A DNA stretch of 64,000 bases from Fictibacillus enclensis (lineage in GTDB: Bacteria; Bacillota; Bacilli; Bacillales; Fictibacillaceae). The notes under the pieces were generated by a model. That model saw only the letters and a program-made list of their open reading frames with translations, was not told the origin of the DNA and did not search any database. Positions within the stretch are counted from its first letter, which is position 1. Every line of letters begins with the position of its first letter. Positions 8,967-18,900 of this stretch are shown one piece after another. The stretch spans positions 1,302,001-1,366,000 of the forward strand of contig NZ_KQ758617.1 of NCBI RefSeq assembly GCF_001457035.1, written 5' to 3'. Position numbers and translations under genes: made by a program.

Positions 8967-9479
8967 TTGATTACTGCTGAAGTAAAGCCGCTGCCTGTTT
9001 CAACCAAAAAAGAAGACCAGGATTTGCTTTACCGCGAACTCGAGCTGCAAATGCAGCGTCTTGGCCATCTTGTTCCTTTTCGTGAAGAACTCAATTGGGA
9101 AAATGAGATTGGAACGGTTGAGATAGGTTCAGAAACCATTATTACAAAATTAAAGAAAGCTGCCGCAAAAAGTGACGGTGTGCTTTTGTTATACGCAAAG
9201 CTGACAAAAGGCACTGTGTATCAGCACATTATTATGCATCCAAACGTCGAAGGATTTTACCTGCCGTTTCGTTTTGAAGAGCCTTTTTTTATTACGGTAA
9301 AAAATAAAAAAATCTGGATCGGCTCGTCCATCCGTCTGGCTGAAGAATTGAACTGGCTTGAAATTACGATGCGAAATCACGATCAGCAAGAAGTCGTGGA
9401 GTGCTGGAGCGCTTTAAAGGCATTATGCGAGCTCAGCACGGAACACAACTCGCCGATTATCTTGAAAAAGCTTGGATAA
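8967..9479 (+). CDS. Unrecognised 170-residue protein between sspN and tlp
   Basis: I do not recognise the family. The protein looks soluble: no signal peptide, no membrane segment. It begins with a helix rich in Glu and Gln (about 15-35) and continues with alternating beta-like stretches such as VLLLYAKLTKGTVYQHIIM and FITVKNKKIWIGSSIRL. The start is TTG at 8967, 7 bases after AGGAGG. Good ribosome site, length and position between two spore genes support a real gene. It splits the sspN-tlp pair known from B. subtilis. Confidence 0.75.
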   Translation: MITAEVKPLPVSTKKEDQDLLYRELELQMQRLGHLVPFREELNWENEIGTVEIGSETIITKLKKAAAKSDGVLLLYAKLTKGTVYQHIIMHPNVEGFYLPFRFEEPFFITVKNKKIWIGSSIRLAEELNWLEITMRNHDQQEVVECWSALKALCELSTEHNSPIILKKLG

Positions 9480-9541
9480 CGTATAGATTCTCCGGTTTGA
9501 TACAAACTATAATGGATCAAATATCAGGAGGACAGATAATC

Positions 9542-9763
9542 ATGGCGAAACCAGATGATAGAAGCAATAATGCTGAAAGACTGCAGCAAATGGTTGAAAA
9601 CACACAAGAAAACATTCAGGAAGCAAACGACTCCCTGCAAAATACGGACATGACGGATCAGCAAAAACAGCAAATCCGTGAAAAAAACCAGCGAAGAGAA
9701 GAAAGCATTCAGTCGTTTCAAAATGAAATACAGGATGAACAGTCTTTCCGCAAAAACCAATAA
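9542..9763 (+). CDS. tlp: Small acid-soluble spore protein Tlp
   Basis: 73 residues: AKPDDRSNNAERLQQMVENT, then an acidic helix, then QIREKNQRREESIQSFQNEI. This closely follows B. subtilis Tlp (named thioredoxin-like but a minor spore protein): the PDDRSDNVEKLQ and EKN-RRE-SI-FRNEIQDE motifs match. I chose the ATG at 9542 behind GGAGG; the frame is open further upstream but without a ribosome site. A terminator follows. Confidence 0.93.
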   Translation: MAKPDDRSNNAERLQQMVENTQENIQEANDSLQNTDMTDQQKQQIREKNQRREESIQSFQNEIQDEQSFRKNQ

Positions 9764-9772
9764 GTGAGAAAC

Positions 9773-9796
9773 AAACCCCCATTCCTGGGGGTTTTT
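9773..9796 (+). terminator. tlp terminator
   Basis: Stem CCCCC/GGGGG, loop ATTCCT, then five T residues. Confidence 0.85.
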
Positions 9797-9857
9797 GCAT
9801 TTTATTTTTATGGTCCTCCTTCCTGTGGTACACTCAAATTCGAGGTGAAAGCAAACG

Positions 9858-10289
9858 ATGTTGCGATCAAAGACAAAAGTGGAAGTAAGGTATGCTGAAA
9901 CCGATCAGATGGGTGTCGTTTATCATGCCAATTATCTGGTCTGGTTTGAGCTGGGAAGAACCGCTTATATTCGAGACCTGGGCTTCAGTTATGCGCAAAT
10001 GGAGCAGGATGGCATCCTCTCCCCGGTGACGGAAATTCATGCGTACTACAAAAAGCCGCTGACTTATGGCCAGGAAGCCATTGTGGAGACCTGGGTGGAG
10101 GAATATACCGGAGTGAAGGTGATTTATGGCTATGAAATTCGAAACAGCCACGGTGATCTGTGCATCACAGGCAGTTCCACTCATGTTTGTGTGAAAAAAG
10201 ACAGCTTCAGACCAGTGTCCATGAAAAAATATTTTCCTGAATGGCATCTGGCGTATGAAAAAGAGAAAAAGCAGAAGCAGGAACTCTAA
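9858..10289 (+). CDS. yneP: Acyl-CoA thioesterase, 4HBT/YbgC type (YneP)
   Basis: Hot-dog fold thioesterase of the YbgC/4-hydroxybenzoyl-CoA thioesterase class, 143 residues. The signature RYAETDQMGVVYHANYLVWFE carries the catalytic Asp and the HxNY motif. The substrate is not known; short-chain acyl-CoA is likely for the family. Overlaps yneQ in a TAATG junction, so the two are probably translated together. The ATG follows GAGGTGAAAG. Confidence 0.92.
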   Translation: MLRSKTKVEVRYAETDQMGVVYHANYLVWFELGRTAYIRDLGFSYAQMEQDGILSPVTEIHAYYKKPLTYGQEAIVETWVEEYTGVKVIYGYEIRNSHGDLCITGSSTHVCVKKDSFRPVSMKKYFPEWHLAYEKEKKQKQEL

Positions 10290-10603
10290 TGGCATTCGGG
10301 TTGCAAAGAGAAGAGCTGAAGAACTGGAAGGCCGCAGTAAAGAACGGAGAAATCGCGTTTCTAACCCATTTTTGGTATGATCCACGTTTCCCTGACGTTA
10401 AAACTGTCACCAAAGTCGGCTGCCGTGATCTTTCCAAACTTGAAGAATGGGGAAGAAGGTATGGACTGAAGAAAGAATGGATCGACCACCATAACGGCTA
10501 TCCCCATTTTGATTTGATGGGAACCAAACAGTCCGAAATCCTGAAAAGCGAAAACAAAATGGACCAGCTTGAGAAGCTGATAAAAAAGGGAAGGAGCCAC
10601 TAG
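10289..10603 (+). CDS. yneQ: Conserved protein YneQ
   Basis: 104 residues, soluble, rich in Lys, Trp and aromatics (FLTHFWYDPRFPDVKTVTKVG, EWGRRYGL, IDHHNGYPHFDLMG). Position after yneP and before yneR matches B. subtilis order, supporting identity with YneQ, whose function is unknown to me. The start codon overlaps the yneP stop. Confidence 0.85.
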   Translation: MAFGLQREELKNWKAAVKNGEIAFLTHFWYDPRFPDVKTVTKVGCRDLSKLEEWGRRYGLKKEWIDHHNGYPHFDLMGTKQSEILKSENKMDQLEKLIKKGRSH

Positions 10604-10624
10604 TTTGCGGTTCCTTCCTTTTTT
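10582..10624. terminator. Bidirectional terminator between yneQ and yneR
   Basis: Stem GGAAGGAGCC/GGTTCCTTCC with flanking A- and T-runs, overlapping the end of yneQ. Confidence 0.85.
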
Positions 10625-10626
10625 CA

Positions 10627-10914
10627 TTATTCATACGAAAAATCAACATCTTCGTTCTCTTTATTAAAATCAATGGTCAAATCATGACCGTCAAAGTACC
10701 AAAGATCTTCCCGTTCCACGTAAAACGTAATACCGCCTTGCTCAACCGATGCTCCCGTTTCTTTAGGCGCTTCCTTTGCCACACCGAGTGAGAACCCGCT
10801 CTGTACCGTACTGCAGCCCCCAAGGCGCACATAAAAACGCAAGTGGTCACCCTCGCTTAATTCCAGTTCATTGCTGTACCAGGCTGCAGCAGGTTGTGTA
10901 ATCGTAATTTTCAT
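10627..10914 (-). CDS. yneR: HesB/IscA-like protein YneR
   Basis: 95 residues. Starts MKITITQPAAAWYSNEL and has the HesB-fold pattern YVRLGGCSTVQSGFSLGV. A-type iron-sulfur carriers use three Cys; only one (in RLGGCS) is obvious here, as in the YneR subgroup, so a cluster-carrier role is doubtful. The ATG at 10914 sits at a normal distance from AGAGAGG; an ATG two codons upstream (10920) is possible. Same neighbourhood as in B. subtilis. Confidence 0.87.
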   Translation of the reverse strand: MKITITQPAAAWYSNELELSEGDHLRFYVRLGGCSTVQSGFSLGVAKEAPKETGASVEQGGITFYVEREDLWYFDGHDLTIDFNKENEDVDFSYE

Positions 10915-11100
10915 ATCCATCCATCCTCTCTCTTCATTGACAAGAACACTTTCTTCCTCCTTTAACACTCTCCTGATACTATAGCCGAGATCTATTTTTA
11001 TGAAAAGAATTTTATGTTACGGCTGACTTTTCTTCATCAGGCAAAAGGGGTATAGTCCATAAGTGGACTTCTTATTACAGACAGAAAGGATGATCAGGCC

Positions 11101-11751
11101 ATGTTATCGGACTTGCAGAAGATCTTTTTGCAGGCAAAAGACCAATTTACAGTCTCAGATCTTTTTTCTTCAGAGTTACATATTCTATTCATACTCGAAT
11201 CCCCCCATCGAGAAGAAATTAAACATGGGGCACCATTGGCAGGATCTTCAGGTCGTTCTGTAAGCAAAGTGCTGTTTGGAGAACAGGAGAATCTGCCGTT
11301 TGGCCGGCTGCTGAAAAAGAATAGCGAACAACCGCCATACAACGGTCTCGGCATTATGAATGTCTGTCCGTTCCCGATGCAGAGTGCGGCCATTCCGTCC
11401 GGGGAATGGGTGAATGAGCATGCTGATTTTGTGAAGGTGATTGAAAAGGTACGAACATCCAATGACAAAGATGCCTTCAAACAGGACGATTGGAACACCT
11501 TTCAGGAAATTATGCTTACAGATTTTAGAGAGCGGTTGTCACAACTGAGCAGCCGTCCGCTTGTGATCGTTCCCTGCGGCCGTTTTGCGCAAAAGCAATT
11601 CAGGCTCGCTGGTGTACTTGGCCCACGCTGGAGCCTCATCGAAAATGTTCCCCACCCATCCTATAATTCATGGACTAAGGAACGATACAGAACGCAAATT
11701 CAAGAAGTTAAACATGCAGTGGAGTCACTGCACGCGGGGGAATTAAAATAA
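11101..11751 (+). CDS. Uracil-DNA-glycosylase-like protein
   Basis: 216 residues. Several short motifs sit where UDG-superfamily proteins have theirs: ILFILESPHREE (31-39, like the GEAPG strand), GLGIMNVCPFP (82-92), VIVPCG (155-160), and VPHPSYNSW (183-191, like the HPS loop that enters the minor groove). The family call is therefore inference from motif order. Substrate unknown. The GEAPG-type motif has become LESPH, so activity may differ from canonical UDG. The stop overlaps the convergent antiporter gene by 9 bases. Confidence 0.7.
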   Translation: MLSDLQKIFLQAKDQFTVSDLFSSELHILFILESPHREEIKHGAPLAGSSGRSVSKVLFGEQENLPFGRLLKKNSEQPPYNGLGIMNVCPFPMQSAAIPSGEWVNEHADFVKVIEKVRTSNDKDAFKQDDWNTFQEIMLTDFRERLSQLSSRPLVIVPCGRFAQKQFRLAGVLGPRWSLIENVPHPSYNSWTKERYRTQIQEVKHAVESLHAGELK

Positions 11752-13149
11752 AAACATCGTGACTCCGTATAATACCGCCGTTATGCCCGCTGCAATCAGT
11801 GCGGGTTTTAATTTGTATTTGGCGTAATCTATCACCGGAATATTAAGGATACGGGCAATGGTGTTTGTGTCATCGCTTAGCGGGGAGGCAAATGCTCCGA
11901 ACGTGCCGCTTGCAAAAACAGCGCCAATGACAAGCGGAAGGGAAATGCCGGCTGCTTCGGACATGGATATGCCAAGCGGCATTAAAATGCCCCACGTTCC
12001 CCAGGCCGACCCGATAAAATAAGAAACCGCACCACCGAAAATAAACAGCACCGGAGTCACAAAAGCCGCCGGAATCCATCCGGCATGGCTGGTAATGAAT
12101 GCAGAAAAACCAAGCTTGTCCGTAACGGATGAAAGCCCCCATACCACAGTAAGGAGCACGATAACCGACATTAAATCATTGCCTCCAGCGATAAAGCCTT
12201 CCAGAAGCGGCCCCGTTTTCATACCTTGAAACCGATAAAAGATAATGGAAAACAAGATGGTAATCACAAGGGCAATGACCATCGCATCCAGTACATCCGC
12301 CTTAATAAAGGATTGAAGGAAGCCATTCGCTTTTTTGCTTCCGTCCCACCAGGTAAGCAGCAATGTGAGGACGACAGCAATAATGAGCGGAATTAAAAGG
12401 TTCCAAGGCTTTACCGGAAGCTCTTTGGAGACGGCAGGATCACAGTTGTGCCAATCCTCATCAGGCTGATCGATGGATTCGTTGCTGCTCATTGGCTTTG
12501 AGCTGGAATGGTGAATAAAGCTTAAATAAATCCCCAGCAAAATCATCACAAAGGAAAAAAAATTGTAGGGAATGCTGCGGATAAATAAAGAATAAGCATC
12601 CTGGTGAATGTTTTCATTCTCGAGTGCCATATCCACAATAGAGGTCATGTAGCCGACAAACGCAGTTGCCACCGGAATTAAAACAATGATCGGCGTAGCG
12701 GTTGTCTCAATTACAAAACCCAGTTCCTGTGTTGACATTTTTACCTTTTTTAACAAGGACCGCATAATGGGGGCGATGGTAACAAAACGGAAACTCGGCG
12801 CACTGAATGTGCCGATGGTAGAAATATACGTCAGGAAAAGGGCGCCTTTTTTTGTTTTGATTTTTGAGGATGCTGCTTCCACAAATCCGCGGATCCCGCC
12901 TGACAGCTTAATGATGCCAACCAGTCCAGAAAACGCGTACAAAAAGAGCAGGATCTTCAGGTTGCTTTGATCGGTCAGCCCTTTAATAATAAAAGAAAGC
13001 ATCTTTTTGAGACCGCCGATGAGGGATGGCTCAAGCAAATAGCAGCCGACAAGAAAACCGATAAATAAACCGGGCAGCACCTGCCGTGTTTTAATGGCGA
13101 TGGGAATTACCACAAGAAAAGGTATAATGGACAGCCAGTTATGATTCAT
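11743..13149 (-). CDS. Na+/H+ antiporter, NhaC family
   Basis: 468 residues, about 11-12 membrane helices. Typical NhaC stretches: WLSIIPFLVVIPIAIKTRQV at the N-terminus, LTYISTIGTFSAPSFRFVTIAPI, and SAWGTWGILMPLGISMSEA near the C-terminus. A charged loop SSNESIDQPDEDW lies in the middle. The family exchanges Na+ or other cations/substrates for protons in the plasma membrane; the exact substrate cannot be read. The ATG is at 13149. Confidence 0.9.
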   Translation of the reverse strand: MNHNWLSIIPFLVVIPIAIKTRQVLPGLFIGFLVGCYLLEPSLIGGLKKMLSFIIKGLTDQSNLKILLFLYAFSGLVGIIKLSGGIRGFVEAASSKIKTKKGALFLTYISTIGTFSAPSFRFVTIAPIMRSLLKKVKMSTQELGFVIETTATPIIVLIPVATAFVGYMTSIVDMALENENIHQDAYSLFIRSIPYNFFSFVMILLGIYLSFIHHSSSKPMSSNESIDQPDEDWHNCDPAVSKELPVKPWNLLIPLIIAVVLTLLLTWWDGSKKANGFLQSFIKADVLDAMVIALVITILFSIIFYRFQGMKTGPLLEGFIAGGNDLMSVIVLLTVVWGLSSVTDKLGFSAFITSHAGWIPAAFVTPVLFIFGGAVSYFIGSAWGTWGILMPLGISMSEAAGISLPLVIGAVFASGTFGAFASPLSDDTNTIARILNIPVIDYAKYKLKPALIAAGITAVLYGVTMFLF

Positions 13150-13301
13150 TATGTCACCCGTTTCATCGAAAATAAACTAATGATTAGCATGCGATGGAAC
13201 CAGGAAATTATTCTCTTTTTCCACTTGATCTATCGGAACGCGACAGCATGTTAAGGTTGCAATATTTCTTCTGGCATGTTAAGGTTATGTTCGATAATAA
13301 A

Positions 13302-13329
13302 TTGTACGGCAAAACTGTTTATATATACT
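13302..13329 (+). promoter_or_regulatory. Predicted SigA promoter of cshA
   Basis: TTGTAC, 16-bp spacer, TATACT. Predicted start near 13336, giving an untranslated leader of about 178 nt, long for a housekeeping gene. Confidence 0.5.
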
Positions 13330-13337
13330 TCTGTATA

Positions 13338-13371
13338 GGGGCATATTATATCTATGTATGTGCCTTTTTTT
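13338..13371 (+). terminator. Terminator-like hairpin at the start of the cshA leader
   Basis: GG(G)CATAT can pair with the segment ending GTATGTGCC, followed by seven T residues. If the predicted promoter is right, this hairpin forms at the very 5' end of the transcript and could attenuate cshA. Stem has one bulge and one G-T pair. Confidence 0.4.
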
Positions 13372-13513
13372 AAGGCCTACTTTGTTTAATGATCTTTATT
13401 GTGAACAAAAAGACCAATATAAGTTATGGTTTTTTTAGATTGTAAAAGATGATTTCAGGATGTTTTGGGAAGTATAAGGAAATGGTTTTGACGAAAAAGG
13501 AGACAGTTACACA

Positions 13514-15022
13514 TTGACAACATTCAGTGAATTAGGTTTAAGTCCCGAATTGCTAAAATCCATTAATAATATGGGATTTGAGGAAGCGACACCAATCCAG
13601 CGTGATACGATTCCTACAGCACTAAAAGGAACAGACCTTATCGGACAGGCACAAACAGGAACAGGAAAAACAGCGGCTTTTGGTATTCCGCTTATTGAAA
13701 AAATCGACGTGAAAGCCCGTAAAATTCAGGGTATCGTTCTTGCTCCTACTCGTGAACTTGCGGTTCAGGTTGGAGAAGAATTAAATAAAATTGGCCAATT
13801 CAAGGGAATCAAAACGCTGCCGATCTATGGCGGACAATCCATTGTACGTCAAATCAAGGCGTTGAAGAATGGTCCTCATATTATTGTGGGTACTCCCGGT
13901 CGTGTCATCGATCATATCAACAGAAAAACGCTAAAACTTGAAGATGTCCACACCGTGGTTCTTGATGAAGCTGATGAGATGCTGAATATGGGCTTCATCG
14001 AGGATATTGAGACCATCCTTGAGAACGTACCATCTGAACGCCATACCATGCTTTTCTCGGCGACTATGCCAAAACAAATTCAAAAGCTTGCTGAACGATT
14101 CATGAAGGATGTCTTGGTTATCCGCGTGAAAGCAAGTGAAATGACCGTTAAAAGCATTGAACAGGAATATGTAGAGGTTAAGGAAAAACAGAAATTCGAT
14201 GCTCTTACACGACTGCTTGATATTCAATCACCTGAACTTGCCATCGTGTTTGGGCGTACAAAGCGCCGTGTGGATGAATTATCTGAAGCACTGAACAAGA
14301 GAGGATATTCAGCCGAAGGAATCCATGGTGACCTTCCACAATCCAAGCGTGATATGGTGCTTCGTGCATTTAAAAACAACACCATTGAAGTGCTTGTAGC
14401 AACAGACGTTGCAGCACGCGGACTGGACATCAGCGGAGTTTCCCACGTATATAACTTTGATATTCCTCAAGATCCTGAAAGTTATGTCCACCGTATTGGA
14501 CGTACAGGCCGTGCAGGAAAAACAGGTTATGCGGTGACGTTTATTACGCCGCGTGAAATTGATCACCTTTACACCATAGAAAAAATCACAAAACGCAAGA
14601 TGGTCAAACGTTCGGTGCCATCCATGAATGAAGCGATGGAAGGCCAGCAGCGCATGGCTGTTGAAAAGCTTTTGAGTGTTCTTGAAGACGGTGATGTCGG
14701 ATCATATAAACAAACAGCCGTGGAAATGCTTGAAGAGCATGATTCCGTATCTCTTGTGTCAGCAGCATTAAAACTGCTCACAAAAGAGCCGGATACTACA
14801 CCGATCGAATTAACCTTTGAACCGCCATTGGCTGTTAAAAAAGGACGCCGTGACAATCGCTACGGTGACCGCAAACGCCCTCAGCGCGGTGGCAGCGATT
14901 CACGCGACAAGCGAAGAACGGGAGGCCGCAGCGATAAGCAGCGCCACCAGGGCGGCGGAGGAAACCGCGACATGTCCTACCGTGCTTCAAAACGAACGAG
15001 AGAAGATAAAAAAGCAAGATAA
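13514..15022 (+). CDS. cshA: DEAD-box RNA helicase CshA
   Basis: ATP-dependent RNA helicase of the RNA degradosome and of cold-shock and ribosome assembly. 502 residues. Helicase motifs in order: Q-motif region [16 protein letters not shown] (I), PTRELAVQ (Ia), TPGRVIDH (Ib), DEAD (II), SATMP (III), [11 protein letters not shown] (V), [10 protein letters not shown] (VI). The C-terminal tail is rich in Arg and Gly, an RNA-binding extension. Start codon is TTG, behind AAAAGGAGACAG. Confidence 0.96.
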   Translation: MTTFSELGLSPELLKSINNMGFEEATPIQRDTIPTALKGTDLIGQAQTGTGKTAAFGIPLIEKIDVKARKIQGIVLAPTRELAVQVGEELNKIGQFKGIKTLPIYGGQSIVRQIKALKNGPHIIVGTPGRVIDHINRKTLKLEDVHTVVLDEADEMLNMGFIEDIETILENVPSERHTMLFSATMPKQIQKLAERFMKDVLVIRVKASEMTVKSIEQEYVEVKEKQKFDALTRLLDIQSPELAIVFGRTKRRVDELSEALNKRGYSAEGIHGDLPQSKRDMVLRAFKNNTIEVLVATDVAARGLDISGVSHVYNFDIPQDPESYVHRIGRTGRAGKTGYAVTFITPREIDHLYTIEKITKRKMVKRSVPSMNEAMEGQQRMAVEKLLSVLEDGDVGSYKQTAVEMLEEHDSVSLVSAALKLLTKEPDTTPIELTFEPPLAVKKGRRDNRYGDRKRPQRGGSDSRDKRRTGGRSDKQRHQGGGGNRDMSYRASKRTREDKKAR

Positions 15023-15034
15023 CTAAAAAGTAAA

Positions 15035-15072
15035 GGAGTCCATTCATGTTTCGGTGAATGGGCTCCTTTTTT
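15035..15072 (+). terminator. cshA terminator
   Basis: 12-bp stem GGAGTCCATTCA/TGAATGGGCTCC (one G-T pair) followed by six T residues. Confidence 0.88.
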
Positions 15073-15129
15073 ATGTCCTGTGATTGTTGATCCTGTTATT
15101 TGGCATACTACCTGTTAGGAGGGATGACG

Positions 15130-15666
15130 ATGATTATTGAAAATACCACTCATACATTTACGGCGAAGAACAATGAATCCATTACACTTCGCCCCGTTGT
15201 TTTTCAGGATGCGGTCCAAATCATTGAAGCCGTAAAAGAAATTGTGGAAGCCGGTCAGTTTTTGCAGAAAGAGAGACCGCGGACCCTTGCTGAAGAAAAG
15301 GCCTTTATTGAGGAATGTCAGGAGAAAGGAAACATGTATACCGCCATCGAAAAACAGGGAGAAGTAATCGGCATTGCCCGAATCCTGAGAGGGGAATTGG
15401 CGATGAAGCGTCATACAGGCATGTTTCGGACATGGATTAACTCAAAGGGACAGGGGCTCGGTATAGGCAAGGAGGTTATGGATTATTCGATTGCCTGGGC
15501 AAAAAGGAATGAGCTTTATAAGATCAGTCTGACCGTGTTTTCAGAAAACACGGTGGCTATCAAATTATATGAAAAGGCTGGCTTTGTGGTGGAAGGCGTC
15601 CAAAAAGGACAGGTGAAGATCAACGACTCTTTACAGGATGAATGGTGGATGGCCTACTTTTTGTGA
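15130..15666 (+). CDS. GNAT family N-acetyltransferase
   Basis: 178 residues of the ribosomal-protein-alanine/spermidine acetyltransferase type. Acetyl-CoA motif QGLGIGKEVMDY, followed by ISLTVFSENTVAIKLYEKAGFVVEG, the conserved C-terminal half of GNAT folds. Substrate unknown. I chose the ATG at 15130 for its spacing to AGGAGGG; one at 15124 is in frame and possible. No partner gene nearby. Confidence 0.88.
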   Translation: MIIENTTHTFTAKNNESITLRPVVFQDAVQIIEAVKEIVEAGQFLQKERPRTLAEEKAFIEECQEKGNMYTAIEKQGEVIGIARILRGELAMKRHTGMFRTWINSKGQGLGIGKEVMDYSIAWAKRNELYKISLTVFSENTVAIKLYEKAGFVVEGVQKGQVKINDSLQDEWWMAYFL

Positions 15667-15730
15667 TCAAACTCTTTTGGCGTTTTCTTCGTATAGTGGG
15701 TTGGTTGGAAGAAGTCTGAATTGTTTGCTT

Positions 15731-15794
15731 CGTGCAAATAACTTTGATTGCGTGCAATTATCGGCCCGATTCGTGCAATTGATTCCGTGCAATT
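15731..15794. repeat. Four short CGTGCAAWT repeats
   Basis: CGTGCAAAT at 15731 and CGTGCAATT at 15751, 15772 and 15786, with starts 20, 21 and 14 bases apart, in the 274-base gap between the acetyltransferase and dynA. No gene overlaps them. Confidence 0.75.
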
Positions 15795-15952
15795 TTGGCA
15801 TTCGCTCAACTATTATGGACCTGTTTTCGTTACAGAAAAAAACAAATCACCTTTTTTCGTGAATTTATGCACAATTCTCTCATCAATAGCATAGAGAAAG
15901 ATACATAATTATGGTAAAGTGTAAGGAACGACTATTATAAATGGAGAGTTCA

Positions 15953-18900
15953 ATGAATAGAGCACGAATGACCGAAACCAAAGACCAAACAATAAATCCG
16001 ACCGCGGCTTCACTTGCTGCTGTCTACCGCGGGATAAAAGAACTGGATGCACAACAGGAAGCCCGCGCTGTGCTGGAGTTATATGACAAAGTTAAAAATC
16101 AGCAGTTTGCCATCGCTTTTTGCGGCCATTTCTCGGCTGGTAAATCAAGTATGATCAACGAGCTGATCGGTGAAAACATTCTTCCTTCAAGCCCGGTCCC
16201 GACAAGCGCGAACGTGGTGAAAGTTCAAAACGGAACACCATCTGCACGTGTGAAAGTCCGGAATAAAGGGATCATTCATATCGATGCACCGGTTAATCTA
16301 GAAAAAATCAAAAAATGGGCAAAAAATGGCAATGAAATCGAAAGCATCGAAATTAATGTGGAACAGGATCTGCTTCCTGACTGCATCGCCATTTATGATA
16401 CACCTGGGATTGATTCCACGGATGATGCACACAAGGTGGCCACTGAGTCTGCGCTTCACATGGCCGATGTGGTTTTTTATATTATGGACTATAACCATGT
16501 CCTCTCACAGCTCAATTTCACCTTTATACGCCTGTTAAAAGAGCAGGGAAAAAAGGTTTATTTGATTGTTAACCAAATTGATAAGCACAATGAAAAGGAG
16601 CTTGCTTTCTCGGCGTTTTCTGAAAAAGTGAAAAACGGCTTCAAAAGCTGGGACATTGAACCGGAGGATATCTTTTTTACCACAATCATGGAAAAAGAAC
16701 ATCCGGGCAATCAGCTGCGTGAAATCAAAACGCTTTTTCAAAAGTTTTACCTGGCAAAGGATGAATGGGTGGAAGAGAATGCCCGCAAAGAGACTGAGCG
16801 CTTGATCAGAACAACTGTACAAAATGGTCTTGATCTTGATGAAGAACATCATCATGAAGCATTTGAGCTGGCAGGTCAGCAAGACGAGGAAAGCGCCAGG
16901 GCCCTCGTCGGAAAACTTTCAGAGGAAATGGAAACAGAAGAGCAGAGGAAGAAAGAAAGCCAAACCGGCATTATGAAGGAATTTAAGGATATTCTGGACA
17001 ATGCGATTCTCATGCCGTTTCAGACCCGCGATCTGGCCAAGAATTACATCGAGAGCCGCCAGGACAGCTTTAAGGTAGGTCTTTTGTTTGCTGGGAAGAA
17101 AACCGAAGCAGAAAGAAAAGCAAGACTGGAAGCGTTTTATGAGTCGGTAAAGGAAAATGTGAAAACACAAATCAGCTGGCATTTGAAAGACTTTTTTCAG
17201 TCGCATGGCGTTTCTGTAAAAAATGAACCTGTCATTGGTGAAGAGACCATGGCAGCACTCATCAAGCCTGGAGCTTCATTAAACGGCAATTATGTGCTGC
17301 AGTATTGCAATGATGTGGTAGCTGAAATCAAAAAACAATATACAACTCATTTCCGGGATGAATTGCATCAAATGGCCGATGAAGCTCAACAAGCATCGGA
17401 TCATGAGCTTAAGAAATTGCGCTCCCAGCTTAGTGCACAGGAAAAGGTCCTTATGGCTCACAAAGGTAAGCAAGAAATCCTCGAGAAATGGAATGAGGTA
17501 TCAGAGGAACTGAAAAGCTCGCTGAAGGAGCCATTAAACACCGAGAGTGCCGTTGAAGAGGCTGAACAGGATCTGATTCAGAGTATAGAAACGGTTACCA
17601 TGGCTGAAATTCCGGAAAATACGGAAGCGAAAGAAACCGTTGAAGAGGATGATTCTTCTGAAACTGGCAGCAAAGAGATCGCCAAAACAGAGGAAAATGA
17701 ACTGCTGAAGGAAGCGGAGCAGCTTCAGAATGCCGCAGCTGTTCTGTCAAAGCTCCATTTGATGAAGAATCGCGCATCGGACATGAATCAGTTTGCCGAA
17801 AAAATGAACAACAGAGATTTTACCGTGTCATTATTCGGTGCTTTCTCGGCGGGAAAATCGTCGTTTGCGAATGCTTTGATTGGCGAAGATCTTCTCCCGG
17901 TTTCTCCAAATCCCACGACGGCTACCATCAACCGCATAGCTCCCCCGGATGAGGAGCATTTGCATGGCACTGCACGGATTTATTTTAAAAAGGAAGCGGA
18001 TTTGTTGGCAGAGATCAATCAGTCTCTTTTCCATTTTGGAAAGCAGGCCGGTACAATGGAAGAAGCAGTCTCCATTTCAGAGTCAATTGATCGTTCCCAG
18101 CGATCCAATGAACTACGCCCGCACCTTCAATTTCTGCAGGCGGTCTGCAGTGGTTTTGATGCGGTAAGAGATCTGCTTGGTAAAGAGCAAACCGTTTCTG
18201 TGGAACAGTTTAAGTCCTTTGTGGCAGATGAAGAAAAAGCATGTTTTACCGAAAGTGTCACCGTTTATTATGATTGTGCATTAACTTCGATGGGTGTAAC
18301 CCTTGTGGACACACCAGGAGCTGATTCGATCAATGCCCGCCATACGAATGTTGCTTTTGAGTTTATAAAAAAATCAGATGCGATTTTGTATGTCACGTAT
18401 TATAATCATGCCTTTTCGGCCGCAGACCGTGAATTTCTCATTCAGCTCGGCCGGGTAAAAGATACCTTTGAGCTCGATAAAATGTTTTTTGTTATCAATG
18501 CTTCAGACCTGGCCAAAGACAATGAGGAGCTTCAGGATGTGGTTGGGCACGTGGGCGATAACCTTCGCCAATTTGGAATCCGAAAGCCTAAATTATTTCC
18601 AATGTCCAGCTACTTTTCACTGTTAGGACAAAAAGAACCATCTGCTTGGCTTCCTGAGGAAGCTGGTCGGCTGAAGAAAAAGTACGGAAACCTGGCTGAG
18701 CAGCAGGATAATCTTTTAAATGAAACCGGCTATGTCCGTTTCATGGACGCATTTACCGGGTTTTTAAATCATGATCTCGCCCATGTGATGGTGACAGCCG
18801 CCAAGAAGCAACTGTCACAAGCGAGGAATGTATTGGACCGTTTCATTGCAGAAGCTGTCGCCAATCAGGAAAATGCAGAGCAAAAAAAGGAAGAACTGCA

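Larger units (their letters stand above)
13150..13513. other. 364-base divergent region between nhaC-type gene and cshA
   Basis: No gene seen. Contains the direct repeat GCATGTTAAGGTT at 13247-13259 and 13274-13286 (27-base period), a SigA-like promoter at 13302-13329, and a hairpin plus T-run at about 13338-13371. The remainder is AT-rich leader up to the cshA ribosome site. Confidence 0.7.
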
